From positions 6,990,026 to 7,054,025 of the forward strand of contig CM034140.1 of the NCBI GenBank assembly GCA_019914995.1: a stretch of 64,000 nucleotides of DNA. Direction: 5' to 3'. The notes under the pieces are model-generated. The model had not been told where the DNA came from, searched no databases, and worked only from the letters and a program-made list of their open reading frames with translations. Source of the DNA: Acanthochlamys bracteata (Eukaryota; Streptophyta; Magnoliopsida; Pandanales; Velloziaceae). The position numbers were made by a program, and so were the translations under genes. The number at the start of each line of letters is the position of its first letter. Within the stretch, counting starts at the first letter, position 1. Of the stretch, positions 48,939 through 60,076 are shown piece after piece.

Positions 48939-50669
48939 CTGAAAAGCCAGTAGCTAACTCCAGCATAATGACACATAATAGAAGCAAACTAAGGGGTGCC
49001 AAAATTTTCAGAGTCAGGTAACAAAATGGTCGAAATTCCTCAACATTAAGGCTTTAATAATTGAGGATTTAGAGGAAATCAATTACTGACTACATCATGT
49101 GACAGACATTCCGATCAAGGCAACTGGGTATCCAACAAAAACACATACCCCTAATGTCACCACTTCTAGGAGGAAACTACAAATTCTTCATACTTATAGG
49201 CCTTCTTTGAGGTATCTAGGTAACCCAAATTTTAATGTTCTGACTCCACCTTACCTGTCTTACGTGCTTCAGTTGATGTACTCAACCAACTCTTTGGGCT
49301 ATTACTGCATTTAGCTTAAGTAACAGACTTTCTCATGGTCATATGCCTCCTCTTCACACAACTAACGGCTTAAAAAACCACAGGATACATCTGCATGTTT
49401 CAGTCTATGTATGAACACGTGTCTTCATAAATCAACTATCAACACCCATTAACCATAGCAGACAAGAAGACAACAATCCCTACTGAGCTCAGACAAATTA
49501 CCCAATCAACATTTCTTCCATTAGCATAAACGTACATAAGAATAAAACCAGAAAGATACTAGAAATCTGTAATTCATATACCACACCAACCTATCCACTT
49601 TAATTGCAATTATCTTACCAATGATGCTCGTCCGAGCTTCAAACATCATGTACAACATCAGCAATGAAATCATTAGTTACAGCCACAAACATGATCATAT
49701 AGTATCACTATAATATGTATATAACTGATCCTAACAGAGTTGGGACGACCAAAAATTTGCTTTACTCAACAGCTAAAAATTTCACTTTTATCCAAGTTTG
49801 AGAACCAAAAACAGAAACAAAGAAACAGTTCAAGATTTAAGTTAAAAGTTGACTTGAGGATATCCAACCAAAACTTGCTTAAACCCAAGAGTCCTTTTCT
49901 CAGATAAAGAACTAGTCCAATCAGTTGCTCAATTGAAACCTGATAGCGAAGTTTAAGCACAAGAAGCTCCTAGCTTGAGAAAATTACTTCCAGAATCAGC
50001 TAAAAAACCACAGATTTTGAGTGAAGTTCAACAAAAAACATAAAAAGACAGATTTTGAAAGAAAATCAACCAAACCAAAAAAAAGAAATTTGAGGGAGAA
50101 CTCAATGAACCAAACATAATTTATGGTAGCAGAAAGAAAACCAAACTAGAATCTAGAATCCTAACAAAGTTCGCTACCTGGTCTTCAAATAAGAGAACTA
50201 AAACCTTAAACAATAAGTTCCCTAAATCATTAAATTTTTTCAACAGTAGAGAAAATCAGTCAATGAAATTCAACAATCAAAGCATGTAACCATGAGAGCA
50301 GTTACAGAAAACACACGATTCAAAAACCAACATTTAGTAAAACTCTTAAACTAGAAAAAAGAACAAAGTAACAAAATTTCTTAGAGTAAAGCTCTATCAA
50401 TGAATCCAAAGATCGATCACTTCAAAAGTTAATATTGCACAAAACCAATTTCGAAGCGATCGATGTGACCAGTGAAGTAAAATTTTCTTTTCTCGAGAAT
50501 CGATCAGTGAAGTAAATTCACTAACCAAAAATCAATAGTGAAAAAAAAATCAGAGAAAAAATTGAACTGAGCTGGATTCAAAGAAAAGATTGGTTCATTT
50601 TTGAAAAAGAAAATAACTCAGGTCGGCGGCCGGTCTGAGTCTCCCTAGATCGAGCGGAAAGAGGAAATT
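48939..50669 (-). other. Probable introns and 5' leader of the small-exon gene
   Basis: Composition is less AT-extreme than the intergenic DNA, resembling introns. A donor-like CATTG|GTAAGATAA ends a possible exon at 49619, and CCAG|GTAGCG occurs near 50185. The right end (about 50600-50670) is GC-rich and leader-like. No ORF of note. Confidence 0.3.
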
Positions 50670-50838
50670 AACCGGCGAGATCGGGTGTTGGTAACCGGTA
50701 CAACCGGTGAAAGCCAGTCTACTAAGCGGGTTCATAATACATTTAACCGGTAAATTCCAGTTTACTTGGACAAAGTGACCGATTAATCCGGTAAAAACTA
50801 GAACCCTTCTCGTTCGTTATAAATACCAGAACCGAACC
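50670..50838 (+). promoter_or_regulatory. BED-gene promoter with ACCGG cluster and TATA box
   Basis: A consensus TATA box TATAAATA lies at 50818-50825, about 30 bp before a CT-rich leader (TTTCTTTCTTTCTCTTC at 50850 onward). Upstream and over it is a cluster of AACCGG/ACCGGT sites: TTAACCGGCG, GGTAACCGGTA, CAACCGGTGA, TTAACCGGTAAA, ATCCGGTAAA, GAACCGGTAC. G-box cores CACGTG are downstream at 50921-50926 and 51044-51049. Confidence 0.7.
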
Positions 50839-51762
50839 GGTACTTGGACCCTTTTCTTTCTTTCTCTTCTTTCGCTCTGGTTCTTTCTGTTTTTTTATTT
50901 TAAATTTCGGCGTCGAGTGTCACGTGTCAGACAATCTAATTCGAGTAAGTTATATTTTTTGCTATGCCACGTATATAGTTTAGTACAGATCAGCTGTTAA
51001 GTTTGATGTAGCAAAGTAATTCCATTGTTGCTTTCTATTCTACCACGTGGATATGCGCTGGTCCCACCTCTGTAAGTAAATTTGAATTCCCTCCCTTCCC
51101 GCGCTACTCTGTAAACATTTACTCATGGAAAAAGATTGTTCTTTTACATCTTTGTTTTTTTTTTCCCCTTTTTAAATTTAGGAAAAGCTGAAACATTGTG
51201 ATCGAGAGATTATGTTTAGCATTTTGTTTTGGTTTGAATATTTTGTCTGAAGGCAATTGCTGTCATGAGGTTCTGACATTATTAGTTAGAAACTTTTTTT
51301 TTTTTTTTTGTCTCGCTTATCTTGATTGTTGGAGATAGAAAGCTTGCCTCGATGAGTGATCTCTGTTGCATGCTAATTGATGATGTAATTGTTTTGTATA
51401 CTCTCAACACTTCATCAAATTTTGTCTTCAAGTTTGTTTATGTAGGAATGTAAGTTAAGGTAATAAGAAATGGAGAGAGAGAATAGGTTTTAATTTGCTT
51501 TGGAATTTATTTTGATCATTATTGGGTTGTATTTATTTAATCATATTTCTCAAGAAACATTATTCCTTTCCTACTTTTCCGTTTGATCTTAAAGGTTTTT
51601 ATTTCTTCTCTACGCCAAGATGTTGTTGGTTCTGTGTGCTCAAAATCCAGTTTCTATCCTCCGGTTCCTTTGTTTTCTATCCCTGTCACTACTTGCTCTA
51701 CTTCTTCCTTTTTGTTAAAAAATTTTAGAAAACTGATTGTGTCATGGAAGCAGGAGTTGGAG
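50839..51762 (+). other. BED-gene 5' UTR with an intron
   Basis: The leader runs from about 50850. A strong donor CGA|GTAAGT at 50945 and an acceptor AAGCAG|GAGTTG ending at 51753 define an 809-bp 5' UTR intron. If used, it removes an out-of-frame ATG at 51744 and leaves only 9 nt before the true ATG. The splicing is inferred from sequence only. Confidence 0.55.
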
Positions 51763-54379
51763 ATGGCATCAGGACCAGAGGTGGTTTTGCCAATCGGGAC
51801 ACAGAAGCACGACCCAGCATGGAAGCATTGCCTCATGGTGCGAGTAGGGGGGCGGAATGTGCTCAAGTGTGTGTACTGTATGAAGCGGTTCCAGGGAGGT
51901 GGCATCCATCGGATAAAAGAGCACCTCGCCAAACAGAAGGGCAATGCCTCCCGTTGCCCCAAAGTTCCGCCAGAGGTCCAAGACGAGATGCAGCTCAGCC
52001 TAGATGGTGCTGCCTCCCGCAAGAAGAAGAAACCTAAACCTTCTGATGAGGCACACCAGGTTAACCCTGAGATTATTCCAAATCAAACTCCTCCAATTAT
52101 GCCAATTCAGCACGCTCTAGTTGTATGTTCTCAGCAGCAGCATGATATGGTTCCCCTTGACACTCTCGATCAACCTCTAGAACCGAAGCCTAATGTTGGT
52201 GTGCCAGAACGCCCTGGAAGAGGCCGACGGAAGCGAGCCCATGCTGAGGTTGCACAACCCAATTCACCTCCAGCTATTCTCACTCAACTTCCAATGACTG
52301 TTGTAAACTCTGCTCGACCGCTAGCACAAAATTTAGATAGAGAACAGGTGTATTTGGCAATTGGCCGGTTCCTCTATGAAGCTGGCGTGCCACTGGAAGC
52401 TGTAAATTCTGCTTACTTCCAGCCGATGATTGATGCTATCCAGGCAGCAGGACCAGGTCTTGAGCAACCTTCCTTCCATGACCTCCGTGGGCGGATCTTG
52501 AAGAAATCTGCCGAGGATGTCAATTCTACCTTGGAACATCATCGCATCATGTGGAGCAGGACCGGGTGCTCGCTTTTGGCTGATGAGTGGATCACAGATA
52601 CAGGCAAGACTTCAATAAACTTTTTGGTCTACTGTCCGGAGGGAACCGTGTATTTGGAGTCTTGCGATGCCTCAGCTATGATTTCTTCTCCAGAAATGCT
52701 CTATCGACTGCTGAGGCATGCGGTGGAAAAGGTTGGTGTTAGCAATGTTGTTCAAGTCATAACCAACTGCACGGACGCGCATGTTCTTGCTGGTGAAAAG
52801 CTGATGGATACATTCCCCACACTGTTCTGGACACCCTGCGCATCCAGATGCATAGAGGCAATGCTTGATGATATCGGGAAGATGGAAGCAATAACCAACG
52901 TCATTGAAAACTCAAAATGCATAACAGGGTTTATTTACAACCACGCGACGGTCTTGAACTTGATGAGGAAATATACCAACGGGAAAGATCTGTTAGCACC
53001 CTGTGAGAACATATCTGCCTTCAACTTCATTACGCTGAAGAGGATGCTAAGCCAGAAGGACAATTTGCGAGAACTTGTTATATCACAGGAGTGGATGCTC
53101 TCTCCGTATTCTAAGAAATCTGAAGGCCTATCTGCTGGTAACCTTATCAGCAGCCTACCCTTCTGGTCATCATGCTCAGCTGTTGTCCAAATAACTGAGC
53201 ATCTTGTTCGACTACTTAAAATGGTCGATAACAACAAGAGACCTTCCATGGGCTACATACATGTCGGTTTATACGAAGCGAAAGATGCAATCAGGAAAGT
53301 TCTGGTGAAGAAGAGTGATTACTTGCCGTACTGGAACATTATAGATTCGCACTGGGGTAGAGCAGACAGACATCTGCAGTGTTCTCTTCATGCTGCTGGT
53401 TTCTTTCTGAACCCCAAACTTTTCTATAGCGTCCGAGGAGATGTGTCAAAGCACATCTCGTCTGCTGTACTAGATTGCATTGAAAGGTTAGTGCCCGAAG
53501 GAAAACTACAAGATAAAACCCAGAAAGAGTTAAACATGTATAGAAGCGCTGCTGGTGATTTTGGACGGAAGATGGCTGTCCGAGCAAGGAACACTTTGCT
53601 TCCTGGTAAGCAAGCTCTCTTACAACACCATCATGTTATTGCATTTAGCATTCTCATATGTGACAATTCTTCATTTCCTGTCTTTGATCCTTTAGCTGAA
53701 TGGTGGTCGACATATGGAGGGGCATGCCCGAATCTCACCCGTTTGGCAACACGGATCCTCAGCCAGTGCTGCAGTGCAAAAGGATGCGACAGAAATCATA
53801 TTCCATTTGAGCAAATTCATGACAAAGGAATCAATCTCTTAGAACATCAGCGTATAACTGACCTTGTTTTTGTCAGATATAACCTTCGGCTTCAACAGAA
53901 GTAAGCAAGCTAATTCTAGGAACGAAATGCAGCAATCCGTTTGTGCATTTTGTGTAATGAAGGTATTGCATTCTGTATGTTTTACAGGCAGTTCTGTGAG
54001 AGCAAGTGCGTCGATCCTATCTCCATAGAAAACCATAAGATTGCTCGTGACTGGATATCTGATAAAACTGGTATGATCTCCGCACTAGACGGAGATTCAA
54101 ACTGGACGTTGCTCGACCAACCTGTAGCTCAGGAAATGCAGTCAGAGTATGCGACCGACGAGGAGTTTGAAGCCTTCATATCAGGTTAGTGTGTTCTTTC
54201 ACTTTGCATTCGAAAGATTCAAGTACTTCCATTGTGGAAACATTAAGCCGAATTCATTCTATGCATACGCAGAGGTCGATGATAACACGATTCAAGGTGC
54301 TGCTAGAGGCATGGAGGACGACGATGACTGTAAGGAGGAAGAAGATAGCCGCAACGGTGCATCGTTCGGTTGCGATTGA
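51763..54379 (+). CDS. BED zinc-finger / hAT-derived protein, 783 aa
   Basis: Exons 51763-53605, 53696-53900, 53988-54184, 54273-54379 close in phase (2352 nt). The BED-type finger is at about residues 14-66 (WKHC ... CVYC ... IHRIKEHLAKQKGNASRC). A basic linker RPGRGRRKRAH is a likely nuclear signal. The DUF659 transposase-like core spans about residues 205-360 (MWSRTGCSLLADEWITD, FLVYCPEGTVYLESCDAS). The hAT dimerisation domain is near residues 615-690 (AEWWSTYGGACPNLTRLA). The C-terminus is acidic (EDDDDCKEEED). No terminal inverted repeats or target duplication are seen and the gene has introns, so it looks like a domesticated plant gene, probably a DNA-binding regulator, rather than an active transposon. 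Intron 1 (90 bp) has no stop and keeps frame. Confidence 0.93.
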
Positions 54380-55742
54380 AATGCAGATTAGAAGAGTTTA
54401 AGTGTACATAATGCAGTAATCTTCTAGTTGCTAGAACTGTTGCAGACTTCACTAATTTCATTCCTTTGATCCGAAGGCATGAATCACGAATTTCTATATA
54501 TATTTTTTCTTACACTGTTATCTCATTGATGATTGAAAGTTCGGGTATCAAGCAGGTACAACAAATTATTACCGGCGGCTGCGACGCGTAAAAATACGAA
54601 AAATTACAAGAATGCCAGGAAAATGTTCTACTTCTTTTGGTGAAGCTAGTGTACATCAACCTTCCGGCACCGGAACTTTCACTTGTTGTGCTGCTTTACC
54701 GAGAAACTCCCTGGTCTTCATGGTATCTTCATTCTATAATAGTTTATCAAAATTTTTGAAAAACATTTTAGTTTAGTTTTTATTTTATTTTTAATAAATT
54801 TTTATAAATTTTTTAAATTAAAATTAAAACATATTTATTATTATTTATTTTTATTATTTATAATAAAAAATAAAAAAATAGTCTGAACGTTCCCATGCTC
54901 TTCCAATTATGTGTACGGGCAATGTGTTGTATGGTGAACTTAGTCGAAATCTGTTAGGCGTATATATCTTTTTCATTGGGAAATAAATTTTATTTACTTC
55001 AATAACTTCTAATTAATTTTTTTATTAATTTCAATTTTATAAAATTATTTTAAAAACAATCACTTTTATAAAAACAAAACATTTTTAGAATAATGAACAA
55101 ACCCAAGTACGCTTTATTTGCTTTCTTGATAAATATGTAATTTGGGGGTGTTTGTTGTAATATTAAATTCATTTTTTAAAATAAATTTATAAAAATAAAT
55201 AAAAATATAAAATATTTAATAAAAAAATAAATTGTTATAATTATTTAGGATTATAATGTAAGTTTTAAAATTTAATTTTAAATTTTTATGTTTATTTAAA
55301 TTTTAAACATAAGTTTAAGAATTTGTTTAGTTTAGCTTATAAAAAAATAGCTTTTTAATTTTATTTTTATTTTTTTAATATATATTTTAAAAAATTTAGA
55401 AAATATAAAACATTTTACATAATAAATTTTTTTATTATATCTTTTTATTATTTAATTAAAAATTAAAAAAAAATTTGATTTAAAAAAAAATTATTTTAAA
55501 ATTACTCACGAACGCAACGCAACTCTATGAACAATCACTTTGCGCAGGTCACGACTCACGAGGATTTTGTAGAAGGCCAAAGGAAGGAAAGTATAATTCT
55601 TGCCTGCCAGCAGTTTTGGTTTTTTGTTTCCATTCTTTTGACCAGCTTTTCCTGTGAAAAGAAGCGAACTTCTTCTCCAAGAATGTTGTTATTATTTACG
55701 TTATCACTTCTTCTCCAATTTTCTTCACCTGCTTAGTAAGCA
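54380..55742. other. BED-gene 3' UTR and AT-rich spacer
   Basis: The first about 150 bp are likely 3' UTR. On the minus strand 54656-54733 is an exon-like fragment: acceptor TATAG, then MKTREFLGKAAQQVKVPVPE and a stop. It has no visible partner exon in the AT-rich DNA up to 55.5 kb. Confidence 0.4.
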
Positions 55743-55973
55743 ATGGAGAAGAGTAAAGGACCAGCTACGCCGAGAAGATTGCAGCAGCATGCGCCGGCGA
55801 CCCTGAAGCTTGAATTGAAGCCTGAACCAATACCGATACTGTCACCGGTCGCCGTCATGAATCAGCCGCTCTCACAGCAGCAGCATGCAATGAATGAGAC
55901 TCCTGCAACGATTGATCCTGCAGCTTCTCTGCTACCTATGTTTAAGTCACAATGTAAGCTCGTGGATAACTAG
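55743..55973 (+). CDS. Small uncharacterised ORF, 76 aa
   Basis: The ATG at 55743 (GCAATGG context) opens a proline/glutamine-rich reading frame: MEKSKGPATPRRLQQHAPAT, then LKLELKPEPIPILSP. Codon use is more GC-balanced than in its surroundings. A donor AAT|GTAAGC at 55953 and acceptor TTCTAG ending at 56064 would replace the last residues by FLFEN and give 75 aa. No recognisable domain. It could be a genuine small protein, or the 5' exon of a longer gene. Confidence 0.4.
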   Translation: MEKSKGPATPRRLQQHAPATLKLELKPEPIPILSPVAVMNQPLSQQQHAMNETPATIDPAASLLPMFKSQCKLVDN

Positions 55974-57176
55974 TACTAGTTCTCTCTACTGCTAATGAAG
56001 ATGTAAGCCTTGTTTTGCCATTCATTGTTTTGTTTTCAATGCGAGCAAAAAAATTTTCTTCTAGTTCTGTTTGAGAATTGAATTCAAGAACCATCTAGAG
56101 ATAATAGATTCACAGTTGAAGAGCGATGAGATTCCTTCCAGGGTGCCAGAATTTGTTAAGGAATCATCAGGAATAAGCAGGAATTCTTACAGACGTTCAG
56201 CTGTTTCTCTATTCTGGTTTAGGTTTAGGTTTAGGTTCAGGATACTTGAATTCACATTCCCTAAGAGCCTGCACAAGCAATTAAACAATCCATCATTCCT
56301 GGTATAGCTCCACTCCATGCCTACAAATCTAATTAGTGGGGCTTTTGAGAGTTCTTTTAAAATAATTTTTTTTAGAATAAAAAATATTTTTATTGTTTTA
56401 AAAAATAAGTTTTTAAATAATAAATTTTTTATATTTTTAAATTTTTAAATAAATTTTTTTAGATACTTCTAAAGATATATTGAAAAACATAAAATAAAAG
56501 TTAAAAAATTTTTTAAAAATAAGCAATGCCAAACACATTTCAATACTATTTGATTTAATTTTTTCAACTCTTATGATTGTATTTTTTACTTTTATAATTT
56601 TTTAAAATAAAAAATACTTACATAATAAAATAATAATATTATTAGTATTATTTTTAAAATAAAAATTATTTTATAAAATATTTTAAATATTTTTTCGTTT
56701 AAATTTTTTTTCAGTAACATTCTTAAACATTCATCCAAACCATTTTGCAGAATCTGGGTCATACCGAAAAGAATGAAAATAAAGGGCGCAAAAACTTCCA
56801 AACTACATATACATGCAAGCAGAGTTACAGTGGCAGGCACTTAGTTTTTGTTAATTGCTAGAAGAAGTTCGAAATACGGTGATGACAGTTTCCAAATATA
56901 GATAACACATCCAGCAGTTCTATTGTTTTATTTATAGCGTATTTATCAATATTTCAAATTTTATTTTTTTTAAACTTACTTTTAATATGAAATAAAATTT
57001 TTGAATCAAAAGTTTTTTAAATTTTAGTTTTAAAATTTACTATTAATATAAAAAATATTTTTTATTAAATATTTTTAATTTATTTTTTAAAAACTCTAGT
57101 TCACTTATTTTTAAGTTCAGATAAACACGCACTTAAAATGTTCCCAAGATGGCAAGATAGGATCAATTTTTCATAT
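55974..57176. other. Intergenic region, mostly AT-rich
   Basis: 56071-56307 has an open frame but no ATG-led recognisable protein. A short telomere-like run, GGTTTAGGTTTAGGTTTAGG, is at about 56216-56235. The rest is AT-rich, with a possible minus-strand segment at about 56740-56860. No gene called. Confidence 0.4.
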
Positions 57177-58275
57177 CTAAATATTAACAAAACAGAACGA
57201 CTGCAACTACTAGCGACCCGTTTGCCATAGATTATTAACAACTTTTGTTTTAATTTTTATAATATTATACAAATGTTTTTAAGATTTTACAAGTATAAAA
57301 ATTTTACATCATAAAATATTATTTATTATTTTTTTTTATATTAAAAAATTAAGCTTATTTTTTACAAAGTAATAAAAATAGTTTAGCATTTTAGAAAATT
57401 CCAACTCGTAATTTCGTCGTAGGAGATATTTAAAAATACTGTTTAAAAAATTTTAAATAAAATATTTAAAAACTTTTAAAATGATTTTACTTTTTTCTTA
57501 ATAATAAAATGTTACAATTTAAATTTTTATGTATATTATATTAAACTATATTATATTATAAAAATTTTATTAAAATTAAAATAAAAAATAGATAAAATAA
57601 TTTCAAACAGCACTGGAATCCGAGCAGTTGTAGCAATTACTGTGTTACGGTAACATACTGAACACCATTCTGTCTTGTGTTTTCCTGCCGGTAAAATCTA
57701 AAAAAATAGACCAAAGAATTGTTTGGTTAATTTTTTATTTTATACTTTTTAAATATATTTTATAATTATTTAAAATTTTTTATTTAAAAAATTAAAAAGT
57801 TTTACGTAATAATTATTATATATTTTTATTATTTTTTAAATAAAAATAAAACTTATTCTATTATTTAAAAATAAAAAGTTTTTATTATTTTATTATATTT
57901 TTTATTATTTTTTATATAAAAATTAAAAATATTATTACTTTAAATAATTTATTTAAAAAGTACTTCAAAAATTTTTAAAAAGTTAGTTAAATTACTCCAT
58001 CGTGACACACCAGAAAAAACTTCCAGTATAGATGAAATATAACAACACAAATTACTCCAGCAACGAAACAGAAGGAATTTAAAAAAAAATCTAGTTATCA
58101 CAATTACTACTGCTTAAATCTCAACGAATCATATATGAAACAAATAAAAATTACTCAACTATAAAACAACAGATAAATTTACTTACCCAAAACCTACTCT
58201 CTCGCTATCATCGGAGTAGATGCGCTCATCTCGAACCTTTTGTCCGTACAACCTTCGCAGCGTCAGCATTACCAT
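57177..58275 (-). CDS. Small uncharacterised spliced gene (tentative)
   Basis: A TATATATA box (58471-58478), a (CT)n leader (complement of the GA run at 58383-58408) and an ATG point to transcription on the minus strand. The first ATG (58291) gives only a 21-codon ORF. The ATG at 58275 opens MVMLTLRRLYGQKVRDERIY and continues SDDSERVGF to donor TTTTGG|GTAAGT (exon end 58187). Exon 57649-57697 (acceptor TTTTTTTAG, donor ACC|GTAACA) continues in phase as GFYRQENTRQNGVQYVT. A final exon 57177-57200 would end SFCFVNI; it is weak. Protein unrecognised. It may be a truncated gene. Confidence 0.35.
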
Positions 58276-58382
58276 TGCTGCTTCCCGCCATTGCTTCAAA
58301 TCAATCGATCAATTGTTCTCTCTAATTTTCAATATAGCGGTTCGTCTTTGAAGTTGAATCAATGGAAAGAAGAAGCAAGGAA

Positions 58383-58408
58383 GAGAGATAGAGAGAGAGA
58401 GAGAGAGC
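58383..58408. repeat. GA/CT microsatellite in a probable 5' leader
   Basis: An almost pure (GA)n run with one ATA interruption. On the minus strand it becomes a CT-rich leader, common in plant 5' UTRs, placed between the TATATATA box and the ATGs of the minus-strand gene. Confidence 0.75.
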
Positions 58409-58838
58409 AGAGAGAGCGAGGGAAAACAATGGCGAGTTGAGCCCGGGAAGAAGGTTCAGGTTCACTGGGGTATATATAGAAAACCAAACGCTTTTGATAG
58501 AGTTCCGTATTTTGTCTTGCTGCCTAAGCACATGTGGTTAAAATTTAGAAGTTTTTAATCAATAATCAACAATTGTCCAGACATTAAACTTCAAATTCCA
58601 AAAAATTTAGACATCAATTTCAGTTACTGAACTCTTTAGACATATTTTTTTTAAATATGGATTCATTTTTTGGTGTTTGTAATGACCTCCAGTAATTAAT
58701 TTATCGTTTGAAAAAAAAAAAAAAAAACAAACTTCAGCATATAAGATAAAGGTTCGATTGCAGCGAACACGGAAGAAGAAAACCCTCGGCGCTGAACGGA
58801 GTCCTACCCCCGGCGGAGCTCTCTAAAAGCCTAGACAG

Positions 58839-60076
58839 ATGTCGGGTGGATTCTTCAGGGTAATCAATTGAAACATTTCTCTCTCAATCTAATCTAAATC
58901 TCTTCGATTTTGATAATATGCTTTGAGAATTTTCCATTCGGTTCGGTTTGATTCAATTGATTGTTGTTTCAATTCGAAGGATTGATCAGAATGTTTGCTG
59001 ATGTCGATTACAGGGGACTTCTACGGATCAGGATACGAGGTTCTCAAACAAGCAGGCGAAGCTGCTTAAAACCAGAAATTTGCTCCGGAGTTGGATCACC
59101 TGGTCTGTTGTCTTTTCTTTTTAGCTATTCTTGTTGTTGCTGTTTACCTTATTAGAATTTTATTTTAGTAATAGCTTTGATGATTGTCGGTCAATAGGCA
59201 CTTAGCATTCATTGTTCATATCATATATTGCCGACTCATTCAGATAGGTTGACCTTATTATTCAATTGAACGCAACAGTTAACTGATGAATTGAGTATCA
59301 ATTTTAGAAACGGCAACATTGCTGTGGATGAAAGAAATATGTTGCTTTGGATTGGTCCAGCTTATGTCTCGCATAAGCATAAACAGTATTCTTTCCTTTG
59401 AGGGCTAAGGAAAATGCTGAATGAACTATGCTTCTAGACAAGCATTTGGTGCTGCTTTACTAAGATATAGAATTGTTTTTCTTTGTACTTTTGAATATGA
59501 TAGGGGATATCTTGGGTTGATATGAGGCTTTTCATGTGATTTTGATGTTAGTTTTTTTGTGTCATTGTTAAAGGTGATGTGTCGAAGGATTGTATGTTAG
59601 TGTTGTAGGAACTAGATTCATGGATTTTGTTTTCCTATACCTATTTGTGTCATTCGATGGAAGATTTTACTATGAATTCCCTTCAGGTGGATATAACAAA
59701 AGTGAAATTAGATGTAATGAGGCTATGGATTGCGAATAGTGTTACTGAGCTCTTTGGATTCGAAGATGAGGTCCTTATCAACTTTGTTTATGGTCTCCTG
59801 TGATACCGAAGAGGAAAGATGCCAAAGGCGTGAGGAGAAGCATCATAGAAAATTAGAGCGTCGTGCTGGCAAGGTTGAAGAAAGACCATTGCCACTGTGA
59901 CTCCTCCTGATCTTGAGAACTACCGTTGCTGCTGGAGAAAGCAATGACTTTGCAAAGAGGAAGACGCCCGTCCAAGTGATGTGGAGGAAATGGAGTCCGA
60001 GGAAAAGAAGCTTGAGATTGAGCTGAGGAAGAAAGCTCTTGATTCTCAGCGGACAAAGAGGGCTATTAATGCGTAG
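58839..60076 (+). pseudogene. SRRM1-like (PWI domain) splicing-factor pseudogene
   Basis: Plant SRRM1 homologues are SR-related splicing co-activators starting MSGGFFRG. Here exon 1 is 58839-58859 (MSGGFFR). Exon 2, 59014-59102, encodes GTSTDQDTRFSNKQAKLLKT, but is 89 nt where phase needs 90: one C is lost after AAAAC, shifting the frame (the intended KFAPELDHL is still readable in the other frame). Exon 3 from 59687 gives VDITKVKLDVMRLWIANSVT and FGFEDEVLINFVYGLL, then TGA at 59801. The rest of the PWI domain (the GFMEKNT part) is missing. Directly after come charged scraps REEKHHRKLERRAGKVEE and EMESEEKKLEIELRKKALDS, ending at a stop near 60076. Introns are kept, so it is not a retrocopy. 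Confidence 0.85.

Noticed and set aside
51583..51762. N-terminal extension of the BED protein
   Set aside because: The frame is open but has no ATG before 51763, and the region carries 5' UTR intron features.
51763..54379. Active hAT transposon instead of a host gene
   Set aside because: No terminal inverted repeats or 8-bp duplication were seen around it, it has several introns and its own TATA/leader, and the coding region is intact with a host-type promoter.
58439..58478. TATA box for a plus-strand gene at 58.5 kb
   Set aside because: TATATATA is symmetric, but the CT-rich leader and in-phase exons lie on the minus side. The plus side leads to the SRRM1-like remnant only 360 bp on, without a matching leader.
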